Shown: positions 1 through 7,000 of the stretch, piece by piece
How positions within the stretch are numbered: position 1 is the first letter of the stretch
How the letters are laid out: every line of letters begins with the position of its first letter
From: an uncultured Ruminococcus sp.
GTDB lineage: Bacteria; Bacillota; Clostridia; Oscillospirales; Acutalibacteraceae
Reading direction: 5' to 3'
DNA: 11,738 bases
Assembly: GCA_937892835.1 (NCBI GenBank)
Contig: CALBHM010000190.1
Coordinates: 1-11,738 of the forward strand
Notes under the pieces: model-generated
What the model was told of the DNA's origin: nothing
The model's database searches: none
What the model saw: the letters and a program-made list of their open reading frames with translations, nothing else
Made by a program: the position numbers and the translations under genes

Positions 1-302
1 GCTATCACATACTGATAATCGCCTTTCAGATAGCGGTCGCAAAGCTCCTCTCCGATCTGCATAGCCTGTTCGGGCGTGACTTCACCGGGGGCAAAGCTCT
101 GTATCATGTGATATGCGAGGATTTGTGTGCGCCCTGTGCCTGTTCCTCGGACGGCTCGGAAGTCCTCGCTTGCTCCTGCGCTGTCGGCTCGGCAAGCATA
201 AGAGCTGACATATACACCGTTGACGGTCTTATCTCCGTTTGTGATGTAAGCGATCGCTGCGCTGACTGTTGCCCTGATCGTATGGATAGAAGTGTATGCC
301 AA
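1..302 (-). CDS. MOBP-type relaxase, N-terminal part (runs off the window)
   Basis: This is the N-terminal 100 or so residues of a relaxase/mobilization nuclease, the enzyme that nicks oriT and stays bound to the transferred strand. I read the frame directly on the minus strand. It starts with TTG at 302-300, preceded by an AGGGG ribosome binding site about 8 bases upstream, and opens AYTSIHTIRATVSAAIAYIT. Y19 in the AIAYITN stretch matches the position of the catalytic tyrosine of MOBP relaxases (Y22 in RP4 TraI). Further on it has the family hallmark AYHMIQSFAPGEVTPEQA followed by IGEELCDRYLKGDYQYVIA. The HxDxxHxHxH metal-binding motif should follow just outside the window. The gene overlaps the 3' end of mobC by 199 bases in another frame. 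Family assignment is firm. The TTG start is inferred because no ATG or GTG upstream is compatible with the conserved N-terminus. Confidence 0.9.
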   Translation of the reverse strand, partial: MAYTSIHTIRATVSAAIAYITNGDKTVNGVYVSSYACRADSAGASEDFRAVRGTGTGRTQILAYHMIQSFAPGEVTPEQAMQIGEELCDRYLKGDYQYVI

Positions 303-775
303 ATCTCGTTTACCCCTTTCTTTATCTCGGTAATATCCTCGGCATAGATGTGACCTGTGCTGTAAAGTCGGACAAGTATCTGATTGATGTTCGCTCCGAT
401 GCGCTTCATCAGACGATTACATTCGGCAATTTCGGTGCGGTCGGGAGTGAGATCAACCCTCGCCCGAACACAATCACGGATATATTCGGTCTTGTTCTTG
501 TAACCGTACTGCTCACACCTTGCAAGAATATCCTGCATTTCTGATTCTGTAAAGCGAACATTCAGCGTGTATGACTTCTTCTCCCTCTTGCGTTTCAGGT
601 ACTTGCGTTCATCATCGGTAAGCTGGCTCTCGGACTTGTGTGCAAGGGTATCGTCAAGTTCGGATTTGACCTCTTGGTCGAGAACCTTGTTGACAGCTCC
701 CTCGTAGGTCATACCTGACAGTTCTGAAAACTTCTGCTTGGGCGGTCTGCCACGTTTCTTTTTCTCCGTATTCAT
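104..775 (-). CDS. mobC: MobC-like relaxosome accessory protein
   Basis: This 223-residue basic protein is probably the oriT-binding partner of the relaxase. Residues 5-15 (KKKRGRPPKQK) contain an AT-hook-like GRP core. Residues about 69-107 (YTLNVRFTESEMQDI through EYIRDCVRARV) look like a ribbon-helix-helix DNA-binding fold. Residues about 118-170, including ECNRLMKRIGANINQILVRL and EIWHTLLSIRSG, match the MobC domain. The ATG start is supported by AAAGGAG at 784-790, 8 bases upstream. The last 65 residues or so are Ser/Thr/Glu/Gln-rich, lie beyond the MobC domain and overlap the relaxase gene in another frame, so they may be constrained mainly by the relaxase. The overlap implies translational coupling of the two mobilization proteins. 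MobC proteins are commonly shorter, roughly 110-150 residues, and the extra length here is the basic N-terminus plus the overlapping tail. Confidence 0.88.
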   Translation of the reverse strand: MNTEKKKRGRPPKQKFSELSGMTYEGAVNKVLDQEVKSELDDTLAHKSESQLTDDERKYLKRKREKKSYTLNVRFTESEMQDILARCEQYGYKNKTEYIRDCVRARVDLTPDRTEIAECNRLMKRIGANINQILVRLYSTGHIYAEDITEIKKGVNEIWHTLLSIRSGQQSAQRSLTSQTEIRPSTVYMSALMLAEPTAQEQARTSEPSEEQAQGAHKSSHIT

Positions 776-800
776 GGTGGTGTCTCCTTTATTTTTATTT

Positions 801-1060
801 CGGCGTTAGCCGATTTTTTTCTGACCGCTGTGCGGTCATTTCGGGGCTTGGGGTGTCCCCAACAAGCAGATGTATTTTCGTCCGTGTGCGGCGCAAAATA
901 CAATGCTTGTTATTTTTGTTGCGCTGTAGCGCTGTTTTTCCGCCTGCGGCTGTTGCTTGTCCGCAGGCTTTCGCTGTTATATCAGCGAATTGGAGCGATA
1001 AGCGACTGTTCTTCTCCGCCGCACTGTCGGCGGTCATACTCGCTCACGCTCCTGCGTGAT
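801..1060. other. oriT: Candidate oriT: dense array of short inverted repeats upstream of mobC
   Basis: Many perfect or near-perfect hairpins follow one another. TGACCGC/GCGGTCA spans 822-838 and TTGGGG/CCCCAA spans 848-862. An imperfect 16-17 base pair repeat runs from ACAAGCAGATGTATTTT (862-878) to AAAATACAATGCTTGT (895-910). GCGCT/AGCGC lies at 921-932, CCTGCGG/CCGCAGG at 943-967 and TCGCTG/CAGCGA at 971-988. CCGCCG/CGGCGG lies at 1016-1033 and TCACGC/GCGTGA at 1044-1059. In mobilizable elements oriT usually lies next to the mobC/relaxase operon and consists of such inverted repeats beside the nick site. The location directly upstream of mobC and the absence of a credible gene support that reading. 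The nick site itself cannot be fixed from sequence. Some hairpins could instead form a single-strand replication origin. Confidence 0.6.
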
Positions 1061-1640
1061 GCCCTCATTCATCATCTCTCTTGATATTGTAATCTGGCAC
1101 GGCGCAGTTTCAGCGCAGTTCGGGCGGCAGTCTTATGAAATATGCTCCCATAAGTTATTACCAAAAAAATTACTGCTTCGTTAAGTATATCGCAGAAAAT
1201 ATTTTTATATCGGCGATGATATGCAGGGGCGTGTGATCGCCTATGAAAACACCCTTCACTTTACTACCGAGGATTTTTGAAAAATGGCATTGATTTTTTG
1301 AAAAGTTTACAGTTTGTTCATGGCAGTTCTCCCTTGTGCATAAATTCAACACCAGATTTCTATTCATAATGCGAACAGGTCAAGGCAGCACTCAGGTAAA
1401 ATGCCCTCCATATATACAAGCACGAAATTTCAGAAAACGGGCATGATTTTTATGAAAAAATATGCTACGCTATCATATTTCTCCGTATTGAATAAATCGA
1501 CGGTGCTGACCTGTGCTGTATGCCAACAACATGATAAGGCTCGGAGCAGAAACGCTCGAACTGCCTTTTTCAAAATCCCCCATAACAATTTCACGAATGG
1601 AGAAGTTTTATGGCGCACTCAACTTCTTGCGCAATGCGAA

Positions 1641-1670
1641 TAGACTTTTGATACCTGAGCGCGCTATAAT
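1641..1670 (+). promoter_or_regulatory. Candidate promoter for the small gene at 1726
   Basis: A perfect -10 box TATAAT lies at 1665-1670, and TAGACT at 1641-1646 is a 4/6 match to the -35 consensus with 18-base spacing. It lies about 55 bases ahead of the ATG at 1726, which suits a leader with the AGAGG ribosome binding site at 1713-1717. The -10 box is strong but the -35 is weak. Confidence 0.5.
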
Positions 1671-1725
1671 ATTATCGTGGGGTAAATTCAAATCCTGCGA
1701 TACTAAACGGAAAGAGGTGATGCGA

Positions 1726-2124
1726 ATGAGTAAGAAGGCTAAGACTGAGGTCGCTGACAAGCCCGCCGTTATCATCACGGATGTTGTGCTTGCTGACAAT
1801 CAGGCAAAGCTCGACAGCTACGATAAATCTATCAAGGCTGTACAGGAGCGCAGACGCAAGGTCATCGTTGATAGCAAGCTCTACACCTATGACAAGCTCT
1901 CGCAGCTTTACGGCGGTAAGGAGTTGCATGAACTTCTCGATGTTGTGACCGCAGAGCATACGCTCATCGGCAAGCTGACTGCAAGCGGTATGACCTATGA
2001 TCAGATTGCTGAACTGGCTGATGATAGCTCTGGCGATACTGGAAACGATGATACTGACAGCGGTGATGACACCTATAAGCAGACTTCGTTCTTCTCCGAG
2101 AAGTCTAATCCTTATGAGGATTAA
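1726..2124 (+). CDS. Small acidic-tailed protein of the recombinase module, function unknown
   Basis: This 132-residue protein is not recognised. The start ATG at 1726 is chosen because AGAGG at 1713-1717 lies 8 bases upstream; an in-frame ATG at 1720 is too close to that site. The N-terminus is Lys-rich (MSKKAKTEVADK). The middle is probably alpha-helical and charged, with LDSYDKSIKAVQERRRKVIV at about residues 26-45 and KLSQLYGGKELHELLDVV after that. The segment KLTASGMTYDQIAELA has the look of the short helical end found in small conjugative-element proteins such as DUF4315, but that resemblance is only superficial. The C-terminus is very acidic and Gly/Ser/Asp-rich (about residues 105-120). 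It is the first of three rightward genes ending in the serine recombinase and may assist recombination or transfer. Confidence 0.72.
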   Translation: MSKKAKTEVADKPAVIITDVVLADNQAKLDSYDKSIKAVQERRRKVIVDSKLYTYDKLSQLYGGKELHELLDVVTAEHTLIGKLTASGMTYDQIAELADDSSGDTGNDDTDSGDDTYKQTSFFSEKSNPYED

Positions 2125-2174
2125 ACAATAAAGACAGACAGCGAGATAGATATAGCTGTCGGAAAGGACTAAAA

Positions 2175-2360
2175 TTGAATACAACATCTGCCGTAGAAAA
2201 GAGAGAGAAGGCGGTTGAGTATGTTGCGGACGGTATCAAGGTGACGGTCGTGTATCCCGACACGGTAAACGATACTGTGAAACAGCAGAAGATCAACAAG
2301 ATGTACGATATTATTTCCGGTGCAATGCGCCGTAACGGAACAGAGAAAACAACTGCCTGA
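2175..2360 (+). CDS. Small conserved-looking protein upstream of the recombinase
   Basis: This is a 61-residue frame starting with TTG at 2175, with GGAAAGGA at 2161-2168 as ribosome binding site 6 bases upstream. It opens MNTTSAVEKREKAVEYVADG, has a central beta-like stretch KVTVVYPDTVND, then a basic helix KQQKINKMYDIISGAMRR. The size, the position just ahead of the recombinase and the beta-strand-then-helix layout recall the small TnpW-type proteins next to serine recombinases in Tn4451-like elements. Sequence similarity is not close enough for me to assert that family. It is separated from the preceding gene by 50 bases and from the recombinase by 122 bases that contain a promoter. Confidence 0.62.
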   Translation: MNTTSAVEKREKAVEYVADGIKVTVVYPDTVNDTVKQQKINKMYDIISGAMRRNGTEKTTA

Positions 2361-2402
2361 TTTAGCAAACTGCTGAAAAAGATTACAAAAGCAGTAACGC
2401 TG

Positions 2403-2431
2403 TTGCAATTTTCGGGCGGTTGCGCTATTAT
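2403..2431 (+). promoter_or_regulatory. Promoter of the serine recombinase gene
   Basis: TTGCAA at 2403-2408 and TATTAT at 2426-2431 are separated by 17 bases, a good sigma-A type promoter. It lies about 50 bases ahead of the recombinase ATG at 2483. The recombinase can therefore be transcribed independently of the two small genes upstream. Confidence 0.6.
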
Positions 2432-2460
2432 TATAGATGTAAAACCAACCGTCCGATTGC
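2405..2460. repeat. Interrupted inverted repeat spanning the recombinase promoter
   Basis: The left arm is GCAAT (2405-2409), a 3-base bulge, then CGGGCGGTTG (2413-2422). The right arm is CAACCGTCCG (2446-2455) followed directly by ATTGC (2456-2460). It pairs at 14 of 15 positions. The arms flank the -10 box and the expected transcription start. This could be an operator for a repressor of the recombinase, or a hairpin in read-through RNA from the upstream genes. Confidence 0.55.
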
Positions 2461-2482
2461 CAACAGCAATTGGAGGTCAACA

Positions 2483-3184
2483 ATGAAAAGAACAACAAAA
2501 ACAACAAACGGTATCACGGCGATCTATGTTCGCCGTAGTGTCAGCGATAAAGACAAGGGCAACAACTCCCTTTCTATCGCCGCACAGAAGGAGGAATGTG
2601 TAAAATTTGTAGGAGACTGCGAGTATCGTATCTACTGCGATGACGGAAAAAGCGGCAAGGATATTGCTCACCGCCCAGAATTTCAGACTATGATGCAGGA
2701 CGCTCGTGACGGTCTTATCAGCCGTATCGTGGTGAAGAAGTATGACCGTTTCAGCCGTAATATGCGTGAGTATCTGAACATTACAGACGAACTTGACCGC
2801 TACGGTGTGACCGTGTACTCCCTCTCCGAGCCGTTCAATACGGAGACAAAAGAGGGGCGTATGATGCGAAACAATCTGCTGAACTTCGCTGAATTTGAAC
2901 GTGAAACGATTGCCGCCCGTGTAGCTGATGCATATCAGACCAAAGCAAGGGAGACAGGTTTCTATCAGGGCGGTAAGATGTATTACGGTTTCGATTCAGA
3001 GCGCAGGACGGTCAATGGAAAAACAGGTTCGGTACTTGTTCCCTCGGCGCAGGCGGAGTCGGTGCGTATCGCTTACGATATGTACCAGAATCCCGATGTA
3101 TCGCTGATACAGATCATAAAATATTTTCAGGAACACAGTATTGATACGGCTCGTCCTGTCAGAGTCGGCAGCGATAACAGGTAA
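2483..3184 (+). CDS. Large serine recombinase, N-terminal part (frame broken at 3184)
   Basis: These 233 residues hold the catalytic and start of the recombinase domain of a large serine recombinase that would integrate and excise the element. The ATG at 2483 follows GGAGG at 2472-2476. The resolvase domain covers residues about 11-155. It includes AIYVRRSVSD with the probable nucleophile serine, VVKKYDRFSRN with the conserved arginines, and LLNFAEFERETIAARV, the usual ER motif before the long helix. The recombinase domain starts at about residue 165 (GGKMYYGFD). The frame ends in TAA at 3182-3184 inside that domain. The remainder continues in the +1 frame with TAA and ATG only one base apart. 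Removing a single base near 3182 would restore one protein of about 515 residues, normal for the family. It is therefore a frameshifted gene, a sequencing error, or a genuinely split enzyme. Confidence 0.88.
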   Translation: MKRTTKTTNGITAIYVRRSVSDKDKGNNSLSIAAQKEECVKFVGDCEYRIYCDDGKSGKDIAHRPEFQTMMQDARDGLISRIVVKKYDRFSRNMREYLNITDELDRYGVTVYSLSEPFNTETKEGRMMRNNLLNFAEFERETIAARVADAYQTKARETGFYQGGKMYYGFDSERRTVNGKTGSVLVPSAQAESVRIAYDMYQNPDVSLIQIIKYFQEHSIDTARPVRVGSDNR

Positions 3185-3185
3185 T

Positions 3186-4031
3186 ATGGACAGGTCGCAT
3201 TTATCAAGAATACTGGAAAGCCCGTTGTATGTGAGAGCAGATAAAGAGGTCTATGCTTATTTTGCAAGCAAGGGATATGAAATGCTCGATCCTATCGAGG
3301 ACTATGACGGCATTCACGGTATTTTTTATCATAAGACTGCTGACGGTATTTCTATCAAGCTCGCCTATCATGAGGGGCTTGTGCCTGCTGAGGTGTGGCT
3401 GAAAGTACAGGACAAAAAGGGCCATAATCAGAAATTCCATAATAACGGCAAGGTGCTTAATTCGTGGCTTGTGGGAATGATGAAGTGCGGTAACTGCGGA
3501 TATGCAATGCACATCAATCACAGCCAGACTCCATACGGTTCATATCGCCATTTCTATGATTATGGCAGATACACCGTAGGCGGCTGCCCTCATAATTATG
3601 CTACAAAGTTAAAGCCCGATCAGGTCGAGGATATTGTTTTCAAGGAGATGTGCAAGCGTGTTGAACAGCTCGTTATTGCAAAGCATGAAAACACTCAGTC
3701 CGATCCCGACAGTGAAGCAGTGAGGATGGAGATCATCAAGGTCGAGGAAGAAATCAACAAACTCATGGGCAGGCTTGCCGATGCGGACGATGTGCTTTTC
3801 AATTACATTCAGGACAGAGTGAGCAAGCTCCACGAGCAGAAGTCGGCTCTTGAAAGAAAACTCCAGACCAAAGCCCGTAAGCGCCGGGCTGTCGATACAG
3901 CACCTTTGGAAGAACCGCTGAAAATATGGGATAGCCTGACGGTGCAGGAAAAGCATAATATCGCTGTTATGATGATTGATGTGGTCTATGTAAGCGATGA
4001 AAACGGTGTTGAGGTCGTTTTCAGTATATGA
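3186..4031 (+). CDS. Large serine recombinase, C-terminal part
   Basis: These 281 residues continue the recombinase in the next frame. The ATG at 3186 lies one base after the upstream stop codon, with a weak CAGG ahead of it. The frame itself is open from 3141, consistent with a simple base insertion. It starts MDRSHLSRILESPLYVRAD, the conserved end of the recombinase domain. Residues about 99-140 form the zinc-ribbon region, with CGNCGYAMH and later GGCPHN. A coiled coil of Glu/Lys-rich heptads follows at about residues 175-235, as expected for the arm that controls synapsis direction. The tail (LTVQEKHNIAVMMIDVVYVS and so on) is typical of the family. The gene ends about 45 bases from the element boundary, where such genes usually sit. 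On its own this part would lack catalysis. Confidence 0.85.
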   Translation: MDRSHLSRILESPLYVRADKEVYAYFASKGYEMLDPIEDYDGIHGIFYHKTADGISIKLAYHEGLVPAEVWLKVQDKKGHNQKFHNNGKVLNSWLVGMMKCGNCGYAMHINHSQTPYGSYRHFYDYGRYTVGGCPHNYATKLKPDQVEDIVFKEMCKRVEQLVIAKHENTQSDPDSEAVRMEIIKVEEEINKLMGRLADADDVLFNYIQDRVSKLHEQKSALERKLQTKARKRRAVDTAPLEEPLKIWDSLTVQEKHNIAVMMIDVVYVSDENGVEVVFSI

Positions 4032-4033
4032 AA

Positions 4034-4055
4034 AAACAGCGTAAAATCGCTGTTT
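4034..4055 (+). terminator. Terminator-like hairpin after the recombinase
   Basis: AAACAGCG (4034-4041) and CGCTGTTT (4048-4055) form an 8 base pair perfect stem with a TAAAAT loop, starting 3 bases after the recombinase stop codon. An A-run precedes the stem but only three Ts close it, so it may work better on the minus strand, protecting against read-through in either direction. Confidence 0.6.
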
Positions 4056-4065
4056 CAAAGATTTA

Positions 4066-7000
4066 TTAAGGTGCTGCAATCGGCGTGCCGGTAGCAAATA
4101 AAATATGCCCTTGTCCGAATTGTTCATTGAAATAATCTGTTTTCATCTGCATATCTTCTGCTCTGCCCGATGGTTTTGTAGTAACTCCGGCTACATTGGT
4201 CATTTTAGTCTGAACGAAACCATTTTTATAGGCGTGTGCTTCATCGCAGACAAGATAATCAAATCCAAGCTGTTCAAATTCAAGCAAATCATCTTTTGCT
4301 TTAGCTGCGGATTTTGGGTCAATAAGTTTTTCAAGTTTTGTCTGCAATCGTTTTTTTGCGGTTTCCATTTTCTTTACAGAATAATCCTTTTTTCCCTTAT
4401 TTGCAAGGTTTCCCTCACGTATCATATCATTCAGACTGTCTATTTCTTTCTGCATAAATTCTATACGATACTGTTTTGACATCGGAATTTTTTCAAATTG
4501 TTCCTGTGAAAGAATTACTGCATCATACGAACCTGTTGCGACTTTTGCAGTAAACAGATTTCTTTTTGTTTCATTGGATAAATCATCATTTGTAACAGTC
4601 AGAATCTTTGCATCTGGGTATACATTCCGCCATTCATTTGCTGTCTGTTCTGTAAGGGATTTCGGCACTACAACACACGCTTTATTAATGAGTCCGAGTT
4701 CTTTTTTCTTCATTACAGATGTAAATATTACAGCTGATTTTCCTGCACCAACAACGTGTGCAGCAAGTGTATTGCCGCCGTAAATTGCCCTTGCAACACA
4801 ATTTTTCTGATGCGGACGAAGCATAAAATCATTCTTCATTCCTGAAAAGGTAAGATGAGAACCATCATATTCACGTCCGACAATACTATTAAAAATATCA
4901 TTATACTTTCTCTCATATCTATATTTTCTATTATCATCAGCAAAAATCCATTTTTTAAATTCTTCACGGATAGCTTTTGCCTTTTCAAGAGCAATTTTTG
5001 TAGCTTTCGGGTCTGTTCTTGTAACAGTTTTTGACGGGTCTTTCGGATTTACTTTTTCACGTTTTACTACAATCTGACGCTGATTAAGAATTTTCTCTGC
5101 AAGCTGATACATATTATAATCAGCAGTTCCATAAGTAGTAGTTTCATTCAGATTAAGGTCTTTTTTGCTTCCTGCATGAAGTATTTCAAACTCACCGGCA
5201 GCTGCGGAATAACTTACATCACAATTCCTTGAATTATAATAACCTGTACGACCGCTTAAATGTTTAAGAAAATCAGTATAATCTTCAGGCTCAATCCATG
5301 TACAGCCCATTTGTACAGAAATTTCCTCAGCTTTTATATCTTCCGGAATCACATTTTTCAATGCATTGATATTTCTGGTATATTCGGGATTTGATTTTGC
5401 ATATTCTTCAGCAAGTGTAAGCTTCATACGAACATTGCCGCAAAGATATTCACTGCGTTCAACCACTCCGGAAAACGGCTTGTCAGGCAGTTCTTTTTCA
5501 GGGTCTATGAAGATATGACCATTTTCAAGGAGTTCACTGCACACGCTTTCAGAAGTTCTGTCAAGCAGCATTGCCATATATGGAATATCCGGCTTTCCTT
5601 TGCGGTCAAGTGAAATCTGCAATGCTTCCTCAGTATTTTCAGCTGACTTGATTTCAACAGTCGGATTAACAGTACGGCGGAAGAAAATATCAGCTTTTTC
5701 AACTTTTTCTGATTCCTTTTCATATTTTTCAAGCGAGTGTAAAATCGGATAATCTGAATCATTTCCAAAGAGTTTTTTTACAGCTTTTCCGGACAGTTCA
5801 CCATATTTCAGTCTGTATTCATCATAAAGCTGATTGAGTTTTTCACGCATTGGTATAAGTTTGTCATCAGATACTGATGTTTTCTGCAAATCAATCAGTT
5901 CACGGGTTTTATCACGGATTCCGCAAAGCTTTTTCATCATTTCTTTTTCAGCAAGAGTATATTTTATTTCATTCATTTCAGAACCTTTTCGATAGTAGAT
6001 TTTATCGTCTTTAACCTGAAAAGTGAAATTCTTTCCCCAAGGTTCAATTTTCCCACGCTGTTCATTTATAATTTTTTCACGTTTTGAAACAGTAATTTTT
6101 GCATTAAGATTTTTGATTGCTTCATTAAGCTGCTTTTCCAGTTCTGCTCCTTCAAAAGGTTCACAGGTAAGTCTGTCCTGAAAAGTAGTTTTTTTCATTT
6201 TACCAAGCATCATTTGCGGATTTTGTACAAAATATGAGTTGATTTTAAGACCGTTTTTATCCGGAATTGTATAGCACCAGTCAGGTTTTGGCTCATGTGC
6301 CTGTAATGGATTTTCACGTTTTTTCAGGAAGATAATATCAGATGACACTTTCGTTCCTGCATCTGAAAATGCGTTATTCGGCAGTCTGACAGCACCTATA
6401 AGTTCAGCCTGCGAAGCAAGATATTCACGGACTTTCGGATTTGCCTTGTCCATAGTTCCGGTTGATGTTACAAATGCCACAACTCCTCCGGCGGCGACTT
6501 TATCAAGTGCTTTTCTGAAAAATGCATCATGAATTTTCCAGTCCTGAACGTAATCAGGGTCATTCATATTGTAATCTCCAAAAGGAACATTTCCTATTGC
6601 CAAATCAAAGCTATTGTTTTCCAGACCTGAATTTTCAAATCCGCTGTTTATTATCTTAACATTTTTGTTGTTACGGTTAATCTGTTTTGCAATTCTCGCT
6701 GTAATGCTGTCAAGTTCCACACCTGTAATTTCTGCATTATCAAAACTGTGAGGAAGTCTGCTTATAAAATTTCCAGTACCGCAGGCAGGTTCAAGTATTC
6801 TTGCATCACGTGGCAAATCCATATTTTTTATGGCTTTGTACATTGCATCAATAATAATCTGCGGTGTATAATGTGCATTTGTTGTACTTGCTCTTGCCTG
6901 AGAATATTCTTCAGGAGTAAGCATATTTTCAAGCTGCTGACGCTGATAACCATACTGGTTAAATCTTTCATCGAATAACTGCGGCAGACCGCCCCAGCCG

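Larger units (their letters stand above)
776..1725. other. 950-base intergenic region between divergent mobilization and recombination modules
   Basis: No convincing gene lies here. The left third (about 801-1060) is packed with short inverted repeats and is annotated separately as the probable oriT. From about 1060 to 1640 I see no recognisable gene, RNA or repeat. The short open frames on either strand have no good ribosome binding site and no recognisable composition. A tiny minus-strand frame (MNKL then stop) sits behind AAGGGAG near 1316-1340, but it is too short to call. The right end carries a candidate promoter at 1641-1670 for the rightward genes. Several frames here look like remnants, so decayed coding sequence is possible. 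Confidence 0.6.
1..4077. mobile_element. Right-hand part of an integrated serine-recombinase conjugative or mobilizable element
   Basis: The segment holds a relaxase, mobC, probable oriT and a terminal large serine recombinase, the usual content of Tn4451/Tn1549-neighbourhood integrative elements. Its right end is inferred from the host gene. The helicase frame on the minus strand reads conserved residues ATGTPI up to about 4079 and then turns into Ala-Ala-Pro-stop. The junction therefore lies within roughly 4072-4082, in the bases TGCTGCAATCGGC. Base composition also changes there, from near 50% G+C (29 of 60 in line 2521) to markedly A+T-rich. The left end is outside the window. Exact attachment core bases cannot be fixed without the left end or an empty site. 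Confidence 0.78.

Noticed and set aside
801..820. Terminator-like CGGC/GCCG hairpin followed by Ts
   Set aside because: The stem is only 4 base pairs and no plus-strand gene ends here; treated as part of the oriT hairpin array.
795..1037. Minus-strand 80-residue frame upstream of mobC
   Set aside because: It spans the hairpin array, has no ribosome binding site, and its sequence is explained by the inverted repeats.
1050..1056. TCCTGC as an RP4-type nick site
   Set aside because: Only a partial match to the ATCCTG/C core, common by chance, so not called as the nick position.
1170..1367. Minus-strand 65-residue frame
   Set aside because: No clear ribosome binding site and a composition without domain signals; kept only as a possible remnant.
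1513..1725. Upstream extension of the gene at 1726
   Set aside because: The frame is open back to 1513, but the extension contains the candidate promoter and the best ribosome binding site favours 1726.
1672..2187. Minus-strand 171-residue frame
   Set aside because: It lies opposite the small protein at 1726-2124, which has a good start site; this frame is its antisense shadow, rich in Leu, Ile and Ser.
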